Under the pieces are notes generated by a model. That model was not told the origin of the DNA and did not search any database. It was given only the letters and a program-made list of their open reading frames with translations. Position numbers and translations under genes: made by a program. A DNA stretch of 49,090 bases from a virus: IMG/VR virus record IMGVR_UViG_3300028597_000020, positions 1 through 49,090 of that record; one strand, written 5' to 3'. This document shows positions 29,431-39,200 of the stretch, one piece after another; positions within the stretch are counted from its first letter, which is position 1; each line of letters begins with the position of its first letter.

Positions 29431-30441
29431 ATGCGTACTACTCTCGCCCCAACTACCTTGAGCATCGGCTCAACCGACGACATCAAAGTCAAAGAAGCGG
29501 CCACGGTAACCTCTACCGCCGACAACACCTCCGTCAAGGACATGTTGGTTGGCCTGAAAGATGAAACTGTAGACGCCCTGCGTAAGACACCTAAGCTTGC
29601 GCAGCAACTTACCAAGATGGCAGCAGACGCCAAATCGGGTAGGCTGAACTCCGCCAACATGCTGTCTCGACTGAACAGCGTGTTTGGTAACAAAGGTGGT
29701 ATCATCGACAAGCTGTCTACCAAGACAATCTCGGTGATGTCCGATACGCTTGGCATGGACCCCAAACTTGCCAAGCGTGTCATGATGACGGCCAAGGGTA
29801 TTGCAGGCGGTGCTACTTCCGTTCTGGGGTACGGGACCGACATCACTTCCGCACAGGGCCTTGTAGGCGTCCTGCAGCGGCTGTCAGGCGATAAGGACAT
29901 CTTGAAGTACGTCGACATGGAGGCAGAGGCTTCTCTGCTCTCAGGGCTGTTGGGAGAGGCTGTAAAGCTAGGCATCCCGCAGTCGGTTGACATCATCGTC
30001 CGGGAAGCTACCAGCGAGGAGACAAAAAGAAAAGTCATCAGCGAAAACATCTACGCCATTGTGTTCAGCGGTAATCTGGATACAGTGCAACGATTGACGC
30101 AATACATGACCCCGGAACAGATCCGCGCTAAGTACCCCAACTTCGCCAGGGACTTCTTGGCCCAATACACACTTACCCCCAACGACACCACCGACAAGTA
30201 CCCAGAACTTAAAACGAAGATCATCACGCTGTTCAACAGCATTGATCCAAACTGGGACAAGTCCTTGCGAGGTGCCACGTACATCCCATCGTTGGCACCC
30301 TTCACCAAGGCCTCGGACGACGCGACGAAGGTATTCAATACGTCGGCGAGCTACCGTAGTGCATTGGTCCTGGCAAAGAAGTTTACCTCGGTCGACCTTA
30401 GAAGCTGGATCAAGAAGCACTACCCGTATTTCCCCGCTTAA
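29431..30441 (+). CDS. Putative virion protein, 336 residues
   Basis: The ATG at 29431 begins MRTTLAPTTLSIGSTD; a longer open frame exists upstream but runs through the terminator at 29346. The product is helical with repeated Gly/Ala/Ser-rich helices (AKRVMMTAKGIAGGATSVLG), no enzyme motif and a basic end. Position in a phiKZ-like structural region suggests a virion component. The ribosome site is weak (GAG). Confidence 0.75.
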   Translation: MRTTLAPTTLSIGSTDDIKVKEAATVTSTADNTSVKDMLVGLKDETVDALRKTPKLAQQLTKMAADAKSGRLNSANMLSRLNSVFGNKGGIIDKLSTKTISVMSDTLGMDPKLAKRVMMTAKGIAGGATSVLGYGTDITSAQGLVGVLQRLSGDKDILKYVDMEAEASLLSGLLGEAVKLGIPQSVDIIVREATSEETKRKVISENIYAIVFSGNLDTVQRLTQYMTPEQIRAKYPNFARDFLAQYTLTPNDTTDKYPELKTKIITLFNSIDPNWDKSLRGATYIPSLAPFTKASDDATKVFNTSASYRSALVLAKKFTSVDLRSWIKKHYPYFPA

Positions 30442-30454
30442 AAGGCGCAGCACC

Positions 30455-31033
30455 ATGGAAGAGAAAGTTCTGATTGTACCGATCAGAAAGTTTGACTTGT
30501 ATAGCGTGTCGTATAACAAGGCGTTCACCGATGCGCTTGGCAAGCCTCACTGGCTGACAAATGAAAACTACGTCTACTACTTGGGGGAAAAGTATTCCAA
30601 CGAGTGGGTCGTAGTGCCTAAGGGTTACGCCACGGACGGTGCTACGGTACCTCCTGCATTCCAGAGCATTCTGCAGGTATTCGGCAAGCATGGATCTGCC
30701 GTTATCCTGCACGACTGGCTGTGTGAGTACGGCTACGTCTGGAGCAAGAACCCTATCTCTGGGATCATTGCTCGTCGCACCTTGACTCGTGAAGAGATTG
30801 ACGGTATCTTCATTGAAGCCCTCACCGTCATCGAAATGCCCGCCGACACCATCAACTGGGTACGCATTGGGTTTGCTGCGCACCGTGCAGTGGCTCGTCC
30901 GCCTGTACCTAACCTGGACGTTACCAAGCAGCGTCTGGAATTCAACTACGCACAAGCCCACGGTTTCACTCCATTCGATGGGGCCGCACTCTGGGATGTG
31001 GTCAATCACAAGCCCATTTGGGCAGTCGTGTAG
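30455..31033 (+). CDS. DUF1353 family protein, 192 residues
   Basis: The pattern VVVPKGYATDGATVPPAFQ (residues 52-70) followed by AVILHDWLC (82-90) is the signature of DUF1353, a family found in many phages and of unproven function; conserved Asp61 and His86-Asp87 suggest a catalytic or metal role. It follows the 336-residue gene by 13 bases and is probably co-transcribed. Its last 70 residues are outside the DUF core. The convergent terminator at 31040 ends it. Confidence 0.8.
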   Translation: MEEKVLIVPIRKFDLYSVSYNKAFTDALGKPHWLTNENYVYYLGEKYSNEWVVVPKGYATDGATVPPAFQSILQVFGKHGSAVILHDWLCEYGYVWSKNPISGIIARRTLTREEIDGIFIEALTVIEMPADTINWVRIGFAAHRAVARPPVPNLDVTKQRLEFNYAQAHGFTPFDGAALWDVVNHKPIWAVV

Positions 31034-31039
31034 CATAAG

Positions 31040-31067
31040 CTCCCTCCTCCTGCAAGGGAGGAGGGAG
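31040..31067. terminator. Bidirectional terminator at a convergent junction
   Basis: CTCCCTCCTCC and GGAGGAGGGAG form a perfect 11-bp stem, extended by GCATA/TATGC. The minus-strand gene ending at 31075 reads TGACGGCATA into it, the same word as at 8249, 16102 and 22027. Confidence 0.85.
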
Positions 31068-31074
31068 TATGCCG

Positions 31075-33207
31075 TCAGTTGTTGGAAACCGAACCTTTGG
31101 AGAAGATGTTCAACGCACGCGCTGGCATCCAACCACCAATCTTACTCTGCATTGCACCAATGCTGAACCAAGATTCGTAACTGGACATCATGCGAGTTTG
31201 AGCAATCTTGATCTTCTGCATGGAGTAGACCTGTTCCTGCAGTGTCAGGCCACCGTAGACCGCCATGACTTCCGTGAACTTGTTCGAGTCGTCCCACGTG
31301 GTTGGGTCAGTGAGAGTGGCAGCCCCTTGGAAGAAGCGGTTGTCACCCACAACAGCACTTGTCGCGGTGTCGACGATCTTACCTACCGTTTGCTTGATGC
31401 CGGACCAATAGCCGGCTTCGGTGCTGATTGGCATGGTAACGATGGACGACAAGTCAACGATCGAGAAGGTCACAGTTACACCCAGTGGATCGCCATCGGA
31501 GTTACGACCCATGGTACCCACACCACGGGTAATGGTCATGTCACGGATCATACCCAGCTTGATCGTGTGACGCGAACGGGAGTAGGCTTCACAGATGAAC
31601 GGGGATGCATACGACTGCTTACCCGTAGCCAGGGGCAGAACACCAGCCAGAAGCATCGAGACCGGAATCCAGATGTTCTTGAAGCGACTGATTGGATCAC
31701 CCGACCAACTACGCAGCTCGATGGTGTACGACGGTGCAGGTAGCGACGCAGCGGCGCTCTGCCAAGTCTGAGGGATGTCGACAAATGCGTTACCCATCAG
31801 CGCGGTGAGGTTGGACATACCGATCATGTCCAAGCCGCCTGCCATCATCGACTTGATCGAACCTGCTACAGCGTCGATCGCACCGATACCCGTTTGGAAT
31901 TGGGCAGCGTTGAACATAATCGAACGAGCCCGAGCAACGGTACCGTTCAGGTTCTGCGCAAGTTCAGACTCGCCCACCGTGTTACTGAACGACTCGGAGG
32001 TTGGGCCTGTGTGGTCCACGCGGAAGGTTACGAACTCAGAACCGTCGTTTGCAGAGGACCTCTCATGGTCGGCCATGGCGTCGCTGAAACTCCACTTTGC
32101 CATGGTGGTGTTGTCAGCAATCTTCTTGCCTTCAGAGTCCGTCTGGATGTTGGTCTCGTTCTCCATCTTGAACGCGTTGACCTGTCGCTCAAGTGCCTCG
32201 GTGGAGAGGTTCTCAAACTGATTACCGGTGGCGTTGAGATAACGAGAAACATAATCTCGAACGTTACCCACATTGGTGTCGGTCAATGCAGACAGATACG
32301 CAGAGTTGGTCCAGGAACGGAACGCGTCAAAGAACGCACCCTTGGACGTTGCCTGAATCGCCAGTTCGTTAACCGACTCCTGGAACTTCAGCGACAGTCG
32401 GTTGTAGCGGTTAGCCACGCCGAACAGATCGATACCCCCGTCTTTACGGAAGATGTCGGGCAACATGGCGTGATACTGCTTGATCTCCTCCGCCCGTGCA
32501 ATGGCTTCTTCTTTGGTCTCGTCTCGACCACCTACTCGGGGGATGATCCCCATGTTCACCGCAATGGAGTTGGCGATGTTGTTCGCCGCCGTCCAGTAGT
32601 TGTGCATGGTTGGATCGAGGTAGTAGAAGCGAGATACCGATTTACCCAGCAGGAAGCTGATAGCCTTACCTGCAAACATGATTGGGGCATAAGCAAAACC
32701 TACCACCCAACCCAATGCCTCACCTGCACGGTAAAACACGGAAGGACCAGCACCGGTACGCGCTGCTACCGAGGCCTCTGGATCGTAGAAGGTGAAGAAG
32801 AACGACAACAGGCTGTTGAACTTTGGTACGCCAAAGCGCATGGTGATGTACTCACCGGTGTCGTCGAACATCTCAGAGTATGCACGCCCCATACCCCGAG
32901 AGGCAGGAGCACCTGCCCGAACATCGTCGGCCATGTCATTCGCTGCAATGAGCGGTTTCATGATCGGGTTGTCGATCGAGTAGGACGCTGCGGTGTTCAA
33001 GCCGGCCACAGTCATGTCGGCATACACCGTGAACTGTGGGGGTGGGTTGATGCAGCGAGAACCACCCAAGGTTGTATCTGCGAACTTGATGCGTGCACCT
33101 GACTCCAAGCGTGCACGACGATCAGTGCTGGAACGGCCAGCACGCGCAATCAGAAAGCTGGAGCGTACCCAGCTGTCGTTGCGGATACCCGCAAGAGCCG
33201 TCGCCAT
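31075..33207 (-). CDS. Putative tail/virion protein, 710 residues
   Basis: AAGGAAG precedes the ATG. The product has a hydrophobic segment of about 30 residues (ALGWVVGFAYAPIMFAGKAI) near residue 170, a helical middle and a beta-rich C-terminus. It follows the transglycosylase gene in the same direction (33280-40179 is upstream), so the two may be made together and act near each other in the tail. phiKZ has a large structural gene next to its gp181. The exact role is unknown. Confidence 0.8.
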   Translation of the reverse strand: MATALAGIRNDSWVRSSFLIARAGRSSTDRRARLESGARIKFADTTLGGSRCINPPPQFTVYADMTVAGLNTAASYSIDNPIMKPLIAANDMADDVRAGAPASRGMGRAYSEMFDDTGEYITMRFGVPKFNSLLSFFFTFYDPEASVAARTGAGPSVFYRAGEALGWVVGFAYAPIMFAGKAISFLLGKSVSRFYYLDPTMHNYWTAANNIANSIAVNMGIIPRVGGRDETKEEAIARAEEIKQYHAMLPDIFRKDGGIDLFGVANRYNRLSLKFQESVNELAIQATSKGAFFDAFRSWTNSAYLSALTDTNVGNVRDYVSRYLNATGNQFENLSTEALERQVNAFKMENETNIQTDSEGKKIADNTTMAKWSFSDAMADHERSSANDGSEFVTFRVDHTGPTSESFSNTVGESELAQNLNGTVARARSIMFNAAQFQTGIGAIDAVAGSIKSMMAGGLDMIGMSNLTALMGNAFVDIPQTWQSAAASLPAPSYTIELRSWSGDPISRFKNIWIPVSMLLAGVLPLATGKQSYASPFICEAYSRSRHTIKLGMIRDMTITRGVGTMGRNSDGDPLGVTVTFSIVDLSSIVTMPISTEAGYWSGIKQTVGKIVDTATSAVVGDNRFFQGAATLTDPTTWDDSNKFTEVMAVYGGLTLQEQVYSMQKIKIAQTRMMSSYESWFSIGAMQSKIGGWMPARALNIFSKGSVSNN

Positions 33208-33248
33208 TGGATTCTTCCTTATGAAGGGATGAGGTCATAAAGTAGACA

Positions 33249-33270
33249 GGGCGCCCCCATAGGGACGCCC
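33249..33270 (-). terminator. Hairpin between two late minus-strand genes
   Basis: On the minus strand GGGCGTCCC and GGGGGCGCCC fold around TAT, then the sequence continues into the leader of the gene at 33207 with CTTTATGACC. A terminator or an RNA-processing site are both possible. Confidence 0.5.
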
Positions 33271-33279
33271 CATCCAAGG

Positions 33280-36200
33280 TTACACACGGGTTGGAGCTGC
33301 TACGCTCATGACACCAGGGCCACCGCCTTGCGCAGGCTTCTGTTGCAGGCTCTGGGCAATGACTTGCAGGAGCTGGACACCTTGCATCGAGACTTGCAGA
33401 TGCTTGTTGCCGATATCCACCAACTTGTCAATTGCACCTCCAGTGGTGTTGGCTGCCCCCGAGGTTTGTGCGCTAGCCTGAGCCGCCTTAGCCTCTGCCT
33501 GAGCTTTCGCCTGGCTTGGGGATGGAGCTGTAGTACCCGGCATTGGTCCAGACATGTCGATAGTCTCATCGCTGCTGGACTTACTGGAACCACCACCCGA
33601 TGGAGTAGACTGAGTGAGCGAAGCTTTCATCGCTTCAGGGACCGTTGCCGGACCTGCCGCAATGTCTGCACCACCAGAGTTAGCATCCCGCGCCATGGAC
33701 GCGACAGCTTCCTTAGGTTTCTCACCACTTGGAGCACCTGCCATTGGGCCGTCAGCCTTGGCTGCTGCGTCGGGGTTTGCACCACCTTTGTCAGCGACTT
33801 GCTGTTCGGCACCACTAGGCGTCCCAGTCATCACCTCAGTACCACCTGCTTGGAGCAGGCTTTCGTTAACCTTCTCGCCTTTGGCCTTCAAGTAGGAGTT
33901 CATCAGCGCACCGTACTTGTTCCGGTTGCCTACCTGCTTGCTCGCCATCAGTTCGATGATTTGACGGAAGGTACGAGGCTTGGTCTTGTCCCCACCCACC
34001 CAGAAGATCGGTTTGTTGTAGTTAGCCTCAGTCGGCATCACATCAGCGCCGTAGCGATCGATGTTCTTGAGCGCGGTCTTGTAGCCACCGCTACCCAGGA
34101 AGTGAGCCATGTACGCATCGACGTCCGTCAGTGGCCTGTTCAACGACTTCAGGTCATTCAGGTTGTCTTGCATGTACATCACGGTCATCAGGGCGTTGGC
34201 CCGTGGGTCGTTAGGATCGGTGCCTTCCTTGATACCGAACTTCTTACCGTGCTTCCTCACCATCGTCGCCCAAGTGGACTTGATGAACTGCCCAAGGCCT
34301 GTTGCAGAACCACCCATGCGGGATTTGACAGAGGAGTCAAACGCAGACTCACTGGCGAACAAACCTGCCAGCACGCCTGGGTCAACACCCGTCATCTTCG
34401 CAACAGCTGCAATCAGATCCTTGTGTGCGTCAAAGCCCTGACGGGCCGTCGGCATTGGCAGATCATTGACGTTCCCCTGCGTACCGCCTTTGGGGTCAAA
34501 CGTCATCCCTACGCCACCGCCTTGCTGGGCGTTATACTCACCACCTCCACCGTTGTACAGGTCGCCCTTGTCACCGCTGCGAATTTGGCCGAGGTTACCA
34601 CCGGCCTCCTTCTCGCCAGACTTGAACAGGTTGGTGAACCAGTTACCGGAGTCACTGGACTTGGTAGCGCCTGGGTCTTTATTCATGCCAAAGAAGTTCT
34701 TGACAGAATCGACCGCGTTACCGAAGAAGTCTTTAGTCTTAGACCACAGACCAGACTTCACCTTACCGCTTTCGCCAGCGATTTCATCGAGCTGCTGTTT
34801 CTCAACATCCTTGATGAGCGCCTTCATGTTCTCACGTACAGTCGAGGAATCCATGTTCGGCGTATCTCCGTAAAACGGAGACAGCGGCACTTTCCAGACA
34901 GCGATGAAGTTGTCCTTGTAGAGCGAGCCAGACGAGATGACAGCTTCCGCCAACTTGTACTGATCTTTCGCCTTGCATCGTACGTGGGCCAACAGTGGGT
35001 CGGTATTACCCGAGACTACCTTGAGGGTACCCACATAGGCTTTGTAGATTGGTAAGAAGCGATACTGCAGCCAGTCCTTAAAGTTGTTGTAACTATCAGA
35101 GCCCGGTTGACCTACCCCGAACTTGGCACCTGCCAGACTGATCAGTTCTTCCAGCGATCCACCGTAGTCAGCGGTACCGTCGGAACCTGCAGTCATCTTC
35201 TGTTGGGCTGCCCACTCCAGATACAGCAGAGCGTCAACCTTTTGGAAGTCCAGCGTCACCAAGCCATACGTGCGCACACGAATCGTACGCAGCGCATCCA
35301 GCAACCCGTTAGGGTGCAGGTTACTTGGGAACTCTGGTGGCTTACCACCCATGGTACCAACCGCAGAACCAGCGGCGCCTGCAAACACACCCGCCATGAC
35401 AGGACCTGCAGCGCCTTTAGCCACTGCCATGGAACCCTGCGCCACGACTTGCTGGGTTGTCTGAGCACCCACCACACCCATGCCGCTAGCAACAGCGGTT
35501 CCCGTACCAGCCAGGGCTGCAGCCTCAGCCAATTCCTTGGACTTAGCATTGCCCTCTACTGGCAGTGGCAGATCGGTCTTACCGTTGGATGGCTTATCTT
35601 TGTCAAAGGTTGCTCCAGCCGCTTTCGCAAAGCCTTCGATTACCTTGACATCGGTCAGCATGTCAATGCCTTCACTAGGACCCGCTGCCACAGACCAGCC
35701 AGCAGAACCTGCAGACTTCACCAGCTCCAACAGGGTCTTCTTGCTTTCGGCGTTGAGTTTGTCATCCAGCTCCGGCAGTTTCTCTTTGATCTGTGCCTTG
35801 TCCAACGCAAGCATCCAAGTGTCGAACACTGGACGGAAGCGCCGCTCGTACCACATCTCAAAGTTGCGGAACTTAAGATCCCGTGGTTTGTTTGGATCAA
35901 TGTCGAATTCCTTGAGCGCATCAGTCGCGTCATCCCCACCTGCTCCGATCTCCAGCTTACCGCCGGTTACCTTAGCGTGTTTGAGAATCTTCTCCTCGAA
36001 GGCCAGGATCTTCTTGGCATGGTCCGTATCTTTCCCGTCCCAGCCGTACTGAGCCAAACGCAGACGTTGCAGTGGACGATCCTTGGAGGAGTCATACCAC
36101 TTGTACGCAAGCCACGCCACAGTACCTACCGTCATCGCGATGCCGATAGCGGCTGCCACAGGTGCCGAAATGATACCTGCCGCTACAGCCCCTGCACCGA

Positions 36201-39200
36201 CAGCGCCACGCAGCGCCAAACCACCTGCCGCACGCAGACCAGCCCCCATAGCACCACGCACACCCATCGAGGCAATAGCCCCACGTGCAGCGCTTACGCC
36301 TGGGATCTTAGCCAGCTGTCGACCAGCCCAACCAACACCAGGGATTTTAGCAAGCTTACGCCCAGCCCAGCTAGCCATTTTACCGGCTCGTCGCTTGGCC
36401 TTGCCCAGCCACCCCTTCCCATGCTCAGCCAGATCAGCAGCTGCAGCAGCGTCTTCGAGGCCAAAGCCTTCACCTTCTTCCTCTCCTTTCTCTTTATCAC
36501 GTTTAGCAAACAGGCCCTTGAGCTTCTCGCCCAGTGCGCCCAGCAACCCTACACCGCCAGCGCCTTTGGCGGCAACGTCCGACTTGTTCATCTTCTCGTC
36601 GTTAGCTGCGCCGCGCTTCTTGAGCAGATCCTGCCAGCTACCCTCCACCACACCGTCACCATCACGATCGCCCACCTTACGACGTTTGTTCGCGGGGTTC
36701 AGTTGAGAGACTTGCTCCAGGATAGCTGTCTGGATTTCCAGCTGGGCAGACAGGATGCCATTGGTGCCCGAGTCTTCACTCAGCCAACGGTTAACCTTGC
36801 CGCCCACACCCGCCAGTGCACCCAGTGCCCAATTGCCGAAGCCCTTGGCCCGTTTGATAATCCCACTACCGAAGTTCTTAAGACCAGTCCAAAGCTTCTT
36901 GCCCTGTGCCCATGCTTTCTGACCGAACGCTTTGATACGCCCGACAGCAGTGAGCCAGTTGGCTTCCATCTTCTTGCCGAACTGATCGACCAGGCCCTTA
37001 CGCATGTCGTCCAGCGACAGCACAAGGTTACCGTTCAAGTCCACCACGTCGCCTTTGATGTCGCTAAGCTTGGTGATGACCTTACCGGTTGCCTTATCCA
37101 GATACCCGCCGTTCTGCAACACGAACTTCAGAAGACGCGGAGAGTCTTCACCGACGACGTAAACGTCATGCAGCTCAGTGAGTTTGCTCCACACCCAGTC
37201 CTTAGCCCGACCAAGTGCATCTTTGACCGTACCAGCCATGTTGCCCCATGCACCGGTTGCCCGAGTCCAGAGGTTCTTGCCGAGATCTTTGACGTTCTTG
37301 ATACCTGCCAGCAAAACACGCTTGCCGAGTTTATCGTGCAAACCTGCCTTGATGTCTTCGGCTGTCAGGACGATACGGGTGGTCCCGTCCTCCATCAGCT
37401 CCTCTACCTCGCCCTTGATGTCCGAGAGCTTGGAGATGATCTTGCCAGTCAGCACATCGCGGTACTTACCAGCTTCGATCTTGCGGGCTTCCAGTGCAGC
37501 ACGTTCCCAGCCCTTGACGTAGATGTCAACGACGTTACCCTTGAGGTTGTCCAGCGCATGGCTGACCTGGGAGATCTTGTCACGACCCCAACCCAGCGCA
37601 CCACCGACACGCTTACGGGCACCTGTGAGTCTACCGCCCACGAAGTTACGAGCTTTACCGAAGGCATCCATGACGGAGTTCTTGGCGCTGCCCAGACGCT
37701 TGTTCCAAACCGCGCGCTCAGTACCCAGCTGTTTACCGTTGACAATGAACAGGTCATCGGACACCACCACGTTGGCTTGTTGACGGCCGTCGGTGAGGAT
37801 ATCCATGATCTCTTCCAACACGAGCGTTTGATAGCCCGAGTTGTACGTGTCGTTCATCGACTTCAAAGCATCGACGATCGAGTCCATCTTCTCCAGGTAT
37901 TCATCTACCGGACCACAGCACTTGTCATCCACCCGATCCTTGTTGGCCTCGGCCATGGCACGGGCAACAGACTGACCCATGAGGTCATAGTTGACACCAC
38001 CACCCATGGGCAGGAATGGTTGATTGTTACGTCTGGCTGGTTCTGCCTTGCCCTGCTGGTTGGTGAACTGCTGCAGGCTGTTGGAGAGCTGCAGGATGGC
38101 CTTGTTGCCAGCACCACGTCCACCGCCGAGAGCGCGACCCTTAGGCGAGTACGCCTTGGCCCCGTAGTCAGAGCCGAGTGTGTTCTCACCCAGGCGCATG
38201 TCGTTGATCTTCTCCAGATCTACCGACAGCACACCGCCATTCTCCTTGATGATACCCGCCGCGATCAACTCTTCCTTATAGCCCGCGTCAATCAGGGTGC
38301 GAACCATAGGCATCGGATCTTGGAAGTTGTAGCGCATGCCTTGGACAAGATTACCGATGTCAGCTTCTTTACTGTTGATCTCTTCCGAGGTCGCGGTAAA
38401 GGTGTCATCCATCTGCAGACCGAAACGCTTGGACAGCAAGTCACGTACTTCCGACTTACCCTTCACGTTGGCTGGGCCAAACATCTGCCCACCACGAGCC
38501 AGGCCCTTGATGTCAAACTTGCGGTTACGCATGTTCAACTCAACTAAGTGGCGCTGCAAGGCTTTACGACCATCGGCACTCAGTTCCTCATCACCTTGGA
38601 TCTCTTTGATGATGCGGTCAATGCCTTCAACGTTGTACTTATCCTGACCCTCCGGCATGAACTGGTTGATCACCCGCTTGACCATCGTCTTAGAGTCCGT
38701 GAAGGTCCCCGAGGCAACGTCATAACGAATCATCGGCACATCTTCATCACCAGTACGGAACTTGACTACCTCGTGGTGAAGGCGTGCCAAGAGACCAGGG
38801 ATGATGTCAATGATGGAGCGATTGGTCATCTGGTTGAAGTTGTCGGGCATGTGGCCTTGTTGCAGGTCATTGCCTTTAACCGAGGTGTCAACGTTGGTGG
38901 TGTGCAGCAGAGAGCGACCCATGTCTTTCAGGAAGCCCTTGATGGTGCCATCATTGCTACGCTTACCAGCCTGCTCATCCAACCAGCGCCCACCGTTGGT
39001 CAGCACGTTGCGGAACAAGCCTTGCTTGGCATTGAACCCCTTGTGCTCACCGAAACGGGCTTTAACCCTATCACCGTACTTGTTGATTACCCAGTCGCCA
39101 CCGGCACCCAAACCGAGATCGAGCAGCGTGGCAAAGGTATCATCCTCGCCTCCGTTGTTCTTCATCTCGTTTTGCATTTGGATGACGTCGCCACCGGCAT

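Noticed and set aside
35107-38547. 1146-codon open frame on the + strand
   Set aside because: It lies antisense to the giant virion protein, has a His/Leu/Thr-rich composition typical of antisense reading of GC-rich codons, and has no ribosome site or domain.
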